The translations under genes were made by a program, and so were the position numbers. A DNA stretch of 49,845 nucleotides from an uncultured Roseburia sp. (GTDB lineage Bacteria; Bacillota; Clostridia; Lachnospirales; Lachnospiraceae), in NCBI GenBank assembly GCA_947062675.1, contig CAMSQM010000020.1, positions 1-49,845 on the forward strand, read 5' to 3'. Below the pieces are notes generated by a model. That model saw only the letters and a list, made by a program, of their open reading frames with translations. It did not search any database and had not been told where the DNA came from. The first letter of the stretch is position 1, and each line of letters begins with the position of its first letter. Of the stretch, positions 14,444 through 22,372 are shown one piece after another.

Positions 14444-16108
14444 ATGAGGGGAAAAAATGAGATTCTGGTTGTGGATGATATCAGGATGAACCGTGTCACA
14501 TTCACCGATATTCTCAAAGACAAGTTTGACATTCTGGAGGCAGAGAACGGAGAAATTGCGCTGCAGAAGCTGGCAGAGCGCAAAGAGACGATAGCACTGA
14601 TTATTACGGATCTGATGATGCCTGTGATGGACGGATTTGAATTTCTGGAGGAGATCCGGAAAGTGGACAGTTACCGGAACATTCCTGTGATTGTCGCGAC
14701 CACGAGCGATGATATGGCAAATGAATGCCGCTGTCTCGAGCTCGGCGCCTGGGATTTTATCCCGAAGACATTTCACCCGGAGATTATCCGCTTCCGCGTG
14801 CTGAATGCGATTGATAAGAGCAAAGTGCGCGTGCTGGAATATGACAGCCTGACGGGGATTTATAATCAGCAGAAGTTTTATCAGATCACCAGGGAGTTTC
14901 TGGACACGGCGGACGACGCGAACTGCGCGTTTGTTCAGTTTGACATCGAGCGTTTTACAATGATCAATTCATTTTATGGATCGGGGGAGGGAAACCGCCT
15001 GATCTGTTATCTGGCAGATGCGATCAAGGAGACGCTGGACGGGGCTTCTGTCAGATATACTTACGGAAGAATCGGTGGAGATGTTTTCGGCGCCTGCTTA
15101 AGCTATGATACAAAGGAAAGTCTCATGGAACTCGTGGAGGCTGTCAAGACAAAGGTGAAGTGCCATTCCGTGCATTATTATCTGGAAGTGTCGTCGGGGA
15201 TCTATCTGATCGAGGACAAAGACATGGATGTCGCGGTGATCCATGACAAGGCCTCAATGGCGGCGGACCGGTGCAAAGGCCAGTATATGATGCACAACGC
15301 TTTTTACACGAAGGAGATGGATACCTGGCTTCTGCGTGAACAGCGGATTATCAATGAGATGGACACGGCGCTTGCGGAGGAGCAGTTTGTCGTGTATTTT
15401 CAGCCCAAATATGAGCTGGAAAGGCTGACGCCCTACGGCGCTGAGGCGCTGGTTCGCTGGCAGAGGCCGGACGGAACGCTGGTGCCGCCGGGAGAGTTCA
15501 TCCCGATTTTTGAGAAGAATGGATTTATTATCAAGTCGGATTTTTATGTCTGGGAGAAAGTGTGCCAGTTTATACGCAGGGAGCTCGACGGCGGGAGGTG
15601 CCCGGCGCCGATTTCGGTCAATGTATCAAGGGTGAACCTGTATAATCCGAAGTTCCTTGAGACTCTTATTAATCTGGTGGAAAAATATAAGATTCCTCCA
15701 AAACACCTGAACCTGGAGCTGACGGAGAGCGCTTTTTCGGATAACACGGATATGATTCAGGATGCCGTGGATTATCTGCACAGGGTGGGATTTACGATTA
15801 TGATGGATGATTTCGGGAGCGGGTATTCTTCCCTGAATATCTTAAAGGACATTAATCTGGATGTCCTGAAAATAGATATGAAGTTTCTCTCGAAGAGTAA
15901 GATGGCGGACAGCAGGGGAACCAAGATTCTGGAGGCTGTCGTCCGGATGGCGCAGTCGCTGAAGATGCCGGTTATCGCGGAGGGCGTGGAGGAGCGCGAG
16001 CAGGTGGATTTCCTGAGCAGTCTGGGATGCGACTATATTCAGGGATATTATTTTGCGGAACCGATGTCGATCGACCGCTATAAGAAGCTGATTGGAAGTC
16101 CCGACTGA
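14444..16108 (+). CDS. Response regulator with degenerate GGDEF and EAL domains (c-di-GMP phosphodiesterase)
   Basis: 554 residues from ATG 14444 (GGAGG upstream). Receiver domain: acidic pair D11/D12, phospho-acceptor D56 in IITDLMMP, TT at 86-87 and K108. GGDEF-like domain: the signature reads GGDVF (211-215), so the cyclase metal ligand Glu is lost. EAL domain: EALVRW (334-339), NLELTES, DDFGSGYSSL, KIDMKF, AEGVE and QGYYFAEPM keep the catalytic set. It should degrade c-di-GMP in a phosphorylation-controlled manner, with the GGDEF part possibly binding GTP as a modulator. No partner histidine kinase is adjacent. Confidence 0.92.
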   Translation: MRGKNEILVVDDIRMNRVTFTDILKDKFDILEAENGEIALQKLAERKETIALIITDLMMPVMDGFEFLEEIRKVDSYRNIPVIVATTSDDMANECRCLELGAWDFIPKTFHPEIIRFRVLNAIDKSKVRVLEYDSLTGIYNQQKFYQITREFLDTADDANCAFVQFDIERFTMINSFYGSGEGNRLICYLADAIKETLDGASVRYTYGRIGGDVFGACLSYDTKESLMELVEAVKTKVKCHSVHYYLEVSSGIYLIEDKDMDVAVIHDKASMAADRCKGQYMMHNAFYTKEMDTWLLREQRIINEMDTALAEEQFVVYFQPKYELERLTPYGAEALVRWQRPDGTLVPPGEFIPIFEKNGFIIKSDFYVWEKVCQFIRRELDGGRCPAPISVNVSRVNLYNPKFLETLINLVEKYKIPPKHLNLELTESAFSDNTDMIQDAVDYLHRVGFTIMMDDFGSGYSSLNILKDINLDVLKIDMKFLSKSKMADSRGTKILEAVVRMAQSLKMPVIAEGVEEREQVDFLSSLGCDYIQGYYFAEPMSIDRYKKLIGSPD

Positions 16109-16188
16109 GGAGGCGCAGGGAGACCGGCGGAATAAAAACGGCACCGTCTGCCATATAATGTGTAAAAAGACGATCTGCGGGGCTGTGT

Positions 16189-16713
16189 ATGGATGTCATG
16201 ATGTTTCTGTCGGACGTGATAATACCGCTTCTGATTTTCAGTATTGTGGGCTATGGTCTGATGGGCCGGCATAATATTTACGAGGAGTTTACGGAGGGGG
16301 CAAAAGACGGGCTGAGGACGGTGGCCGGGATTATGCCGACGCTGATCGGGCTGATGGTGGCGGTGGGGATTCTGCGCGCGTCCGGATTTCTGGAGGCGTT
16401 TGCGGGTGTCTGTGCGGTGGCGACGGAGCGTCTGGGGTTTCCGTCGGAGCTTCTGCCGGTCACGGTCGTCAAGATGTTTTCTTCTTCTGCAGCGACAGGC
16501 CTGCTTCTTGATCTCTACAAGCAGTACGGCGCGGATTCCCTGCTGGGGAGGATGGCGTCGATTATGATGAGCAGTACGGAGACGATTTTTTACACAATGT
16601 CCGTCTACTTTATGTCCGTGAAAATAAAAAAAAGCCGTTATACGCTGACGGGCGCCCTGCTGGCGACGCTGGCCGGAACAGCCGCAAGTGTCTGTCTGGC
16701 AAAGTGGATGTAG
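16189..16713 (+). CDS. spmB: Spore maturation protein SpmB
   Basis: 174 residues, membrane protein with nucleoside-transporter-gate-type helices. Recognisable text: SIVGYGLMGRHNIYEEFTEGAKDGL, the central IMPTLIGLMVAVGILRASG and SSTETIFYTMSVYF. In Bacillus, SpmA and SpmB together are needed for normal spore core dehydration. Here no SpmA gene is adjacent on either side, so the partner is elsewhere or missing. Short GCGGGG ribosome binding site. Suggests a spore-former. Confidence 0.88.
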   Translation: MDVMMFLSDVIIPLLIFSIVGYGLMGRHNIYEEFTEGAKDGLRTVAGIMPTLIGLMVAVGILRASGFLEAFAGVCAVATERLGFPSELLPVTVVKMFSSSAATGLLLDLYKQYGADSLLGRMASIMMSSTETIFYTMSVYFMSVKIKKSRYTLTGALLATLAGTAASVCLAKWM

Positions 16714-16742
16714 GCCGGAAAATGATTTTAGCGGATTTTCAG

Positions 16743-16771
16743 TTGAGTTTTTCCTGTACATATCATATAAT
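16743..16771 (+). promoter_or_regulatory. Promoter of the cysteine synthase homologue
   Basis: TTGAGT (16743-16748), 17 nt, TATAAT (16766-16771). No T-box or SAM-type leader is visible before the gene. Confidence 0.6.
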
Positions 16772-16821
16772 GTATCAGATAAATCCGGAGGGGTTCTCCG
16801 GCGGAAAGGGATGTAATAATA

Positions 16822-17751
16822 ATGATATGTGACAATATACTCGAAGCGATGGGAAATACGCCGCTTATCCGGCTAAGGCGTATGGTCGGGCCGGGAAGTG
16901 CTCAGGTGCTGGTAAAGTTTGAGGGGCTGAATGTCGGTGGTTCTATTAAGACCAGAACTGCATATAATATGATCAGGGAGGCGGAGGAGGCGGGCCTGAT
17001 CGGGAAGGATACCGTTATCGTGGAGCCGACCAGCGGGAATCAGGGAATCGGCCTTGCGCTGGTCGGGGCGGTGCGCGGATACCGGACGAAGATTATCATG
17101 CCCGACTCGGTCAGCGAGGAGCGCCGCAAGCTGGTGGAGCACTACGGGGCTGAGGTGATTCTGATTCACGATGCCGGAAATATCGGGGCATGTATCGAAG
17201 AGTGCTTAAAGACGGCGCTTGGCATGGCGGAGGAAGATGAGCGTGTTTTCGTGCCGCAGCAGTTTGAGAATCCGGCAAATCCGGCGGTGCACAGAAGCCG
17301 TACCGGCATCGAGATACTGGAGCAGGTGGGCGGACCTGTTCACGGGTTCTGTTCCGGGATCGGAACGGGAGGCACGATCACCGGAATCGGAGAGGTCTTA
17401 AAAGAGCAGAATCCGGACATCGAGATCTGGGCGGTGGAGCCGGAACACGCGGCGATTCTCTCCGGCGGTTCGATCGGGACGCATATCCAGATGGGGATCG
17501 GGGACGGCGTGATTCCGGGTATTCTGAACCAGAGGATATACAGCGATATCTGTATTGTCACGGACGGGGAGGCAATCCGTGTGTCGAAAGAGCTGGCGTC
17601 TGAGGAAGGGATCCTCTGCGGGATTTCGAGCGGAACGAATGTCGCCGCGGCGCTCCGGCTGGCGGAGAAGCTGGGGGAGGGAAAAACGGTTGTCACGGTC
17701 CTGCCGGACACAGCCGAGCGATATTTTTCCACTCCACTGTTTGACAAATGA
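16822..17751 (+). CDS. cysK: PLP-dependent cysteine synthase family protein
   Basis: 309 residues, fold type II. The Schiff-base Lys43 lies in NVGGSIKTR, the phosphate-binding loop is GTGGT (181-185) and the C-terminal SSGTN (269-273) contacts the pyridine nitrogen. The substrate-binding loop reads PTSGNQG instead of the usual PTSGNTG, and NVGGSIKTR replaces NPGGSVKDR. It probably joins O-acetylserine (or a similar activated serine) with sulfide to give cysteine, but the loop changes leave room for a different acceptor. Monocistronic; its last codons contain the -35 of the tRNA promoter. Confidence 0.85.
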   Translation: MICDNILEAMGNTPLIRLRRMVGPGSAQVLVKFEGLNVGGSIKTRTAYNMIREAEEAGLIGKDTVIVEPTSGNQGIGLALVGAVRGYRTKIIMPDSVSEERRKLVEHYGAEVILIHDAGNIGACIEECLKTALGMAEEDERVFVPQQFENPANPAVHRSRTGIEILEQVGGPVHGFCSGIGTGGTITGIGEVLKEQNPDIEIWAVEPEHAAILSGGSIGTHIQMGIGDGVIPGILNQRIYSDICIVTDGEAIRVSKELASEEGILCGISSGTNVAAALRLAEKLGEGKTVVTVLPDTAERYFSTPLFDK

Positions 17752-17769
17752 TGGAAAAGGTATTATAAT
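17741..17769 (+). promoter_or_regulatory. Perfect consensus promoter of tRNA-fMet
   Basis: TTGACA (17741-17746), 17 nt, TATAAT (17764-17769). The -35 overlaps the last codons and stop of the cysteine synthase gene. Confidence 0.85.
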
Positions 17770-17785
17770 AGCAATTATAAAAAAA

Positions 17786-17816
17786 GACAGAGCGGCTTTA
17801 CGGCCGGTGCTCTGTC
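17786..17816 (+). other. Stem-loop in the tRNA 5' leader
   Basis: GACAGAGC (17786-17793) pairs perfectly with GCTCTGTC (17809-17816), ending six nt before the tRNA. It would form in the precursor upstream of the RNase P site; it may also terminate readthrough from the upstream gene, although no T-run follows. Confidence 0.5.
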
Positions 17817-17821
17817 GGCAG

Positions 17822-17895
17822 CGCGGGATGGAGCAGTCTGGAAGCTCGTCGGGCTCATAACCCGAAGGTCGCAGGTTCAAATCCTGCTCCCGCAA
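17822..17895 (+). tRNA. Initiator tRNA-fMet (CAT)
   Basis: Complete cloverleaf. Initiator hallmarks: C1 opposite A72 unpaired at the acceptor end (CGCGGGA with TCCCGC-A), anticodon stem TCGGG/CCCGA with the three G-C pairs, anticodon CAT in CTCATAA. T arm GCAGG-TTCAAAT-CCTGC. The 3' CCA is not encoded (CTC follows position 73) and must be added by a nucleotidyltransferase. Confidence 0.95.
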
Positions 17896-17903
17896 CTCGG
17901 GAT

Positions 17904-17933
17904 GGCAGTACCACGCATGTGGCACTGCCGTTT
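17904..17933 (+). terminator. Terminator after tRNA-fMet
   Basis: GGCAGT-A-CCAC pairs with GTGG-C-ACTGCC (17904-17914 with 17919-17929, one A-C mismatch) around GCAT, followed by GTTTCT. Confidence 0.7.
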
Positions 17934-17960
17934 CTGCATTCTGTACGGATAAACAGAACC

Positions 17961-18001
17961 GTCTGTAAACAGAGCCTGTACGGTCTGTAAACAGAGCCTG
18001 T
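17961..18001. repeat. Two exact 19-bp direct repeats, 22-bp period
   Basis: GTCTGTAAACAGAGCCTGT occurs at 17961-17979 and 17983-18001. Each copy has a small dyad, TCTGT-AA-ACAGA. A weaker related copy precedes at about 17941-17960. They lie between the tRNA terminator and the MFS gene, where they could be operator sites. Confidence 0.8.
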
Positions 18002-18099
18002 GATATCCTGCAGGCCGGATGGGATTCTGGTGCGGGGAAGCGGTGCTGTGCGGGGAGCGGTAAGCAGCTGTGTGAATACGGGCGGGAGGAGATAAAAGG

Positions 18100-19338
18100 A
18101 TGGCGGATGAGAGAGAGAAAAATCCCCTGTGGACCAGGGATTTTACGATTATTACGGCGGGAACCGTGGTCTCCATTCTCGGCAATTCCATCTCGGGTTT
18201 TGCGCTCGGTCTTCTGGTCCTTGAACTTACCGGTTCGACATTTCTGTATGCGCTTTATCTGGTGATGTATAATCTTCCCAAAGTGGCTGTTCCGGCGCTG
18301 GCCGGCCCGTTTCTCGACCGCTTTTCCAGGAAAAGGACGATCTATACGCTTGATTTTGTCAGCGCGGGCCTGTATGGTTTTTTTGCGTGGCTGATCGTGA
18401 GCGGAAAGTTTAATTATGGATTTCTTGTCACGGGGTGTCTGCTGCTGGGGACGATCGACAGTATTTATCAGGTGGCATATGACAGTTTTTATCCGATGCT
18501 GATATCAGAGGGCAATTACACGAAGGCTTACTCCATTCAGAGCACGCTGGAGAGTCTGGCGATGTTTGGCGTGCCGGTGGCCGCGTTTTTGTATAATGTG
18601 ATCGGGGTTGCGCCGCTGTTTCTGGCCAATACGGTCTGTTTTCTTGTGGCGGCGGTCCTGGAGACGCAGATAAAGGCGGAGGAGGATTATGCACGGCAGG
18701 CGGAGACATCCACAGAGGGCTGGTACGGGAAGACATTTGCGGAGGGGATCGCATACCTGAAAGAGGAGCGCGGGCTCCGGGCGGTGACGCTGTATTTTAC
18801 CGTGAGTTCCTGTGCGCAGGGAGCGTTTTCCGCACTTGTTCTGCCCTGGTTCAAGCTGAATTTTGAGGGCGGCGAAGTCCTGTATCTGTTTACAATGGGC
18901 TGGATGGTTGTGGGCCGGCTGGCGGGAGGGGCGCTTCATTACCGGATGAATTATCCGCCGGAAAAAAAGTATGCGCTTGCGCTTGCTGTTTATCTGATAA
19001 CGTCCGCAATCGACGGGACAGTGCTGTTTCTGCCGTGGAATCTGATGAAGTGCCTTTGTTTTGCGGAAGGGGTGCTCGGAGTGACTTCCTATAATATCCG
19101 GGTGTCCGCGACGCAGAGTTATGTACCGGACGGAAAAAAAGGGCGTTTTAACGGAATTTTTCAGATGGCGACGACAGCCGGCCTGCTGTCAGGACAGTTT
19201 CTTTCGGGACTGTCTGCCATTGTGCTGCCGCAGCGCGCCGTGCTCGCCGCTTTTTTTGCGGTCACGGTACTGGCCGCGATTGTTCTTATCGGAGGAAACA
19301 GGAATGCTGTGGAGAAAATTTACAACCGCAGGGCGTAA
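18100..19338 (+). CDS. MFS transporter
   Basis: 412 residues with about 12 membrane helices. Near the start, FGL-type helices precede GPFLDRFSRKRTIYTLDF, the cytoplasmic loop 2-3 motif (G-x-x-x-D-R-x-x-R-K) of the major facilitator superfamily. A central hydrophilic loop (~190-220) separates the two halves. Closest in style to MacB/MefA-like enterobactin or macrolide exporters of Firmicutes; the substrate is not decidable. Start preceded by GGAGGAG. Direct repeats upstream may be regulatory. Confidence 0.88.
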   Translation: MADEREKNPLWTRDFTIITAGTVVSILGNSISGFALGLLVLELTGSTFLYALYLVMYNLPKVAVPALAGPFLDRFSRKRTIYTLDFVSAGLYGFFAWLIVSGKFNYGFLVTGCLLLGTIDSIYQVAYDSFYPMLISEGNYTKAYSIQSTLESLAMFGVPVAAFLYNVIGVAPLFLANTVCFLVAAVLETQIKAEEDYARQAETSTEGWYGKTFAEGIAYLKEERGLRAVTLYFTVSSCAQGAFSALVLPWFKLNFEGGEVLYLFTMGWMVVGRLAGGALHYRMNYPPEKKYALALAVYLITSAIDGTVLFLPWNLMKCLCFAEGVLGVTSYNIRVSATQSYVPDGKKGRFNGIFQMATTAGLLSGQFLSGLSAIVLPQRAVLAAFFAVTVLAAIVLIGGNRNAVEKIYNRRA

Positions 19339-19394
19339 GGTGCCGGGGGAGTATGGCGTTCCGCCGCTTAAACGCTCGGGAATGGAGGCTTTTT

Positions 19395-20120
19395 ATGGAT
19401 ACAGTGAAACAATTTCTTCAGATGCTCGGGGAATCGGATAATGTGGTCTTTTTTGGCGGGGCGGGCGTCTCGACAGAGAGCGGGATTCCTGATTTCAGGA
19501 GTGTGGACGGGCTTTATCATCAGAAATATGATTACCCGCCGGAGACGATTTTAAGTCATTCTTTTTATGTCAGAAATACGGAAGAATTTTATCGGTTTTA
19601 CCGGGAGAAAATGCTCTGTGTGGGCGCAGAACCGAATGTAACACACAGAAAACTGGCGGAGCTGGAGGCTGCGGGAAAGGTGAAGGCGGTGATCACCCAG
19701 AATATCGACGGGCTGCACCAGCGGGCGGGCAGCAGAAAGGTTCTGGAGCTGCACGGGAGCGTGCACCGGAATTACTGCCGCGGCTGCGGGAAAGGGTTTG
19801 ATATGGAATATGTGCTGCGTCACGCGGAGAAAGTTCCGCGCTGTGACGCGTGCGGCGGCGATATCAAACCGGATGTCGTGCTCTATGAGGAGGGGCTTGA
19901 CCAGAGGACCCTGGAGGAGGCCGTGTTTTATATCAGCGGCGCCGATATGCTGATTGTGGGGGGAACATCGCTGGCAGTGTATCCGGCGGCAGGCCTGATT
20001 GATTATTACAGAGGAACAAAGCTGGTGCTGATCAACAAATCGACGACTCCGATGGACGGCCGTGCGGATCTTCTGATTCAGGCGGGTCTGGGGGATGTGT
20101 TCGGACGGATTGAGCTGTGA
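19395..20120 (+). CDS. cobB: NAD-dependent protein deacylase (sirtuin)
   Basis: 241 residues from ATG 19395 (GGAGG upstream). Full class sirtuin: [15 protein letters not shown] (22-36), [13 protein letters not shown] (101-113), catalytic His120 in LELHGS, zinc cysteines C128, C131, C150 and C153. It removes acetyl or acyl groups from lysines at the cost of NAD+, linking metabolism to protein acetylation. This is a housekeeping deacylase, unlike the SIR2 domain of the defence-type protein at 1657-5478, which lacks the zinc site. Confidence 0.93.
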   Translation: MDTVKQFLQMLGESDNVVFFGGAGVSTESGIPDFRSVDGLYHQKYDYPPETILSHSFYVRNTEEFYRFYREKMLCVGAEPNVTHRKLAELEAAGKVKAVITQNIDGLHQRAGSRKVLELHGSVHRNYCRGCGKGFDMEYVLRHAEKVPRCDACGGDIKPDVVLYEEGLDQRTLEEAVFYISGADMLIVGGTSLAVYPAAGLIDYYRGTKLVLINKSTTPMDGRADLLIQAGLGDVFGRIEL

Positions 20121-20146
20121 TAAGTCCGGGAAAGGTGTGAGCGGAT

Positions 20147-20332
20147 ATGGACAGATATGATGTGGGCGATGTGATCCGCCTGAAAAAGAAGCATCCGTGC
20201 GGCAGCAGCGAGTGGGAGGTTCTGCGGGTCGGCGCGGATTTCCGGCTGAAATGTGCCGGCTGCGGCCATCAGGTGATGATACCGCGGAAGCTTGTGGAGA
20301 AAAACACGAGGGAAATCCGAAAAAAAGCTTGA
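20147..20332 (+). CDS. DUF951 small protein
   Basis: 61 residues, basic. DVGDVIRLKKKHPCGSSEW, then LKCAGCGHQVMIPRKL: conserved Cys residues suggest a zinc-binding fold. The family is widely conserved next to rpsF/ssb/rpsR in Firmicutes but has no assigned role. It lies 26 bp after the sirtuin gene and before rpsF; the rpsF promoter starts at its last codons. Confidence 0.88.
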   Translation: MDRYDVGDVIRLKKKHPCGSSEWEVLRVGADFRLKCAGCGHQVMIPRKLVEKNTREIRKKA

Positions 20333-20357
20333 AAACGCATGTAAAACATGCTAGAGT
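20329..20357 (+). promoter_or_regulatory. Promoter of the rpsF-ssb-rpsR operon, with palindromic spacer
   Basis: TTGAAA (20329-20334), 17 nt, TAGAGT (20352-20357). The spacer contains GCATGT-AAA-ACATGC (20337-20351), a perfect dyad between the -35 and -10. Confidence 0.55.
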
Positions 20358-20438
20358 AAATATTCGTGATATATTATATTAATTCCTTGCTCGCTGCAGA
20401 GAGCGGCGGGCCAGAGACCAGAAGGAGGAAACATTCGC

Positions 20439-20729
20439 ATGAACAGGTATGAACTGGCACTCGTTTTAAATGCTAAGATTGAAGACGATGCGAGAACCGC
20501 GGCTGTGGACAGGGCAAAAGAGTACATTACCCGCGCAGGCGGTACAGTGACGGAAGTGGAAGAGTGGGGGAAGAAGAGACTGGCCTACGAGATTCAGAAG
20601 ATGAACGAGGGGTATTACTACTTTATCCAGTTTGAGGCGCCCTCGGAGACACCGGCGGCGGTAGAGCGCGATGTCCGCATTATGGACAATGTTCTTCGTT
20701 ATTTATGCGTCAGAAAAGACGAGGCATAA
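20439..20729 (+). CDS. rpsF: 30S ribosomal protein S6
   Basis: 96 residues. NRYELALVLNAKIEDDART, EEWGKKRLAYEIQKMNEGYYYFIQFEA and a C-terminal VMDNVLRYLCVRKDE-like end are diagnostic of S6, which binds S18 on the 30S platform. First gene of rpsF-ssb-rpsR. Strong GAAGGAGG upstream. S6 often autoregulates this operon through a leader RNA shared with S18; the ~80-nt leader here could hold such a site, not verified. Confidence 0.97.
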   Translation: MNRYELALVLNAKIEDDARTAAVDRAKEYITRAGGTVTEVEEWGKKRLAYEIQKMNEGYYYFIQFEAPSETPAAVERDVRIMDNVLRYLCVRKDEA

Positions 20730-20744
20730 CAGAGAGGAAATGAG

Positions 20745-21185
20745 ATGAATAAAGTCATTCTAATGGGACGATTGACGAGAGATCCGGAAGTGCGCTATTC
20801 CCAGGGGGAACAGTCCACGGCGATCGCACGGTACACGCTGGCTGTTGACCGGAGATTTAAGCGCGATGCGGACCAGCAGAGCGCAGACTTTATCCCGTGT
20901 GTGGCCTTCGGGCGCGCGGGGGAGTTTGCGGAGCGCTATCTGCGCAAGGGAACGAAGATCGCTGTCACCGGCCGTATTCAGACGGGAAGTTATACCAACC
21001 GGGATGGACAGAAAGTATATACGACGGAAGTGATCGTTGAGGATCAGGAGTTTGCCGAGAGCAGGAATGCCGGCGGCGAGAGCTCCGGCTATATGCCGGC
21101 GGAGCGTCCCTCGCCGGGCAGTGCGGCAGGCGACGGATTTATGAATATTCCGGACGGAATTGACGAAGAGTTACCGTTTAACTAA
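20745..21185 (+). CDS. ssb: Single-stranded DNA-binding protein
   Basis: 146 residues. OB-fold N terminus MNKVILMGRLTRDPEVRYS, then the AVDRRFKR and GTKIAVTGRIQTGSYTNRDG segments; a flexible Gly/Ser/Pro linker; and the acidic C-terminal tip DGIDEELPFN, which docks replication and repair partners. Lies 15 bp after rpsF. Binds single-stranded DNA as a tetramer at replication forks. Confidence 0.97.
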   Translation: MNKVILMGRLTRDPEVRYSQGEQSTAIARYTLAVDRRFKRDADQQSADFIPCVAFGRAGEFAERYLRKGTKIAVTGRIQTGSYTNRDGQKVYTTEVIVEDQEFAESRNAGGESSGYMPAERPSPGSAAGDGFMNIPDGIDEELPFN

Positions 21186-21207
21186 ATCTTAAAAGGAGGC
21201 AGAAACC

Positions 21208-21471
21208 ATGGCTTTCAACAAAGCAGCAGACAGGGAAGGCGCTCCGGCAAAGAGACGCCCGATGCATAGAAGAAAAAAGGTTTGCGTATTCTGTGGCAAG
21301 GATAATGTGATTGACTACAAGGACGCGAACAAGTTAAAAAGATATATTTCTGAGAGAGGAAAGATTCTTCCGCGCAGAATTACAGGTAACTGTGCGAAGC
21401 ATCAGAGAGCGCTTACGTCAGCGATCAAGAGGGCGCGCCATGTTGCCCTGATGCCGTACGTATGTGACTGA
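21208..21471 (+). CDS. rpsR: 30S ribosomal protein S18
   Basis: 87 residues, basic. [22 protein letters not shown] with its CxxC, IDYK, and [18 protein letters not shown], then [17 protein letters not shown] are the S18 hallmarks. The CxxC plus a later Cys suggest a zinc-containing (C+) form. GGAGG upstream; a terminator follows. Confidence 0.97.
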   Translation: MAFNKAADREGAPAKRRPMHRRKKVCVFCGKDNVIDYKDANKLKRYISERGKILPRRITGNCAKHQRALTSAIKRARHVALMPYVCD

Positions 21472-21491
21472 TTAAGTTTTTCCGGATAATT

Positions 21492-21522
21492 CCAGTGCCC
21501 GCCACGGGCTCTGGAATTTTTT
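21492..21522 (+). terminator. Terminator after rpsR
   Basis: CCAG-T-GCCCG pairs with CGGGC-T-CTGG (21492-21501 with 21505-21514, one T-T mismatch) around CCA, followed by AATTTTTT. Confidence 0.85.
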
Positions 21523-21652
21523 GTTGTTTATGAAGCTTTTATTAATATTGGGAAATGGACTTGGAATTTCAGGGGGAATCGTATAATATAATGTTTGTTA
21601 CATTTGTCCGGGGGAAGCCCGGATTTTTCTCGGAATGTGTGTGGAGGGAGAT

Positions 21653-22270
21653 ATGAAAAAGAAGGCTGGCGTCTTGTCTGTGATGGCTCTGGCTGTACTG
21701 TCTGCCGCCGGGTGCGGGGATACGCCGGAACCGGCAGTGCAGGAGCAGGCACCTTCCGTCACAGAGGAATTTGCCTGTGAGACGGATTACAGGGGGCTGG
21801 CAGATTTTCTGGCAGAATATTACCGGATTCCGGAGGAAGACTGGGGGGCCACCCGGTATTATTATAATTATACGGATCTGAATGACGATGGGACGGATGA
21901 GATTTTTGCGACGGTGATCGGCGACTACACGGCGCAGGACCATGGAGATCCTGCTCTGCTGCTCCTGGAGGATGACAGCGGCGGATTTGAGGTGCTGGGG
22001 GCGTTTGACGGTATCCGGACACCGGTTATGGTCAGCAGCCAGACCACGAACGGCTGGCATGATCTGATTTATCAGGTGTACGGCCCCGGCGCGGATACAG
22101 GATACCTGATCTGCCGGTATGACCCGCAGGAGGGGTACCGCGCGGACGGGGATGAACTTCTCGACGAGATGCCGCCGGTCTCCGGGACGCAGATTCTGTC
22201 AAATAATCTGATTGATGATATGGACAGGGGCAGGTATCTGACGCTCTCCCCGGCGGAAAAAGAGGAGTAA
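21653..22270 (+). CDS. Secreted lipoprotein, unknown function
   Basis: 205 residues from ATG 21653 (GGAGGGAG upstream). N-terminal MKKKAGVLSVMALAVLSAAGC is a signal with a lipid-attachment Cys (AAGC, weak -3 position). The mature part contains YTDLNDDGTDEIFATVIGDY, a D-x-N-x-D-G type loop seen in secreted calcium-binding or beta-propeller-like proteins, and WHDLIYQVYG, as in hypothetical lipoproteins of Lachnospiraceae. Surface-exposed; ligand unknown. Confidence 0.75.
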   Translation: MKKKAGVLSVMALAVLSAAGCGDTPEPAVQEQAPSVTEEFACETDYRGLADFLAEYYRIPEEDWGATRYYYNYTDLNDDGTDEIFATVIGDYTAQDHGDPALLLLEDDSGGFEVLGAFDGIRTPVMVSSQTTNGWHDLIYQVYGPGADTGYLICRYDPQEGYRADGDELLDEMPPVSGTQILSNNLIDDMDRGRYLTLSPAEKEE

Positions 22271-22372
22271 TTTTCACAAAATGCTTTCTATCAGGCCGCC
22301 GAAATGTTATAATCAGCAGTGAGCGCCATTTTTGAGGTGTGGCAGCTACTGGAAACGGGGAGGCCTCTGATT

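Noticed and set aside
19395-20120. Sirtuin as part of a defence system
   Set aside because: It has the four zinc cysteines and full class motifs of a housekeeping deacylase; no effector partner nearby.
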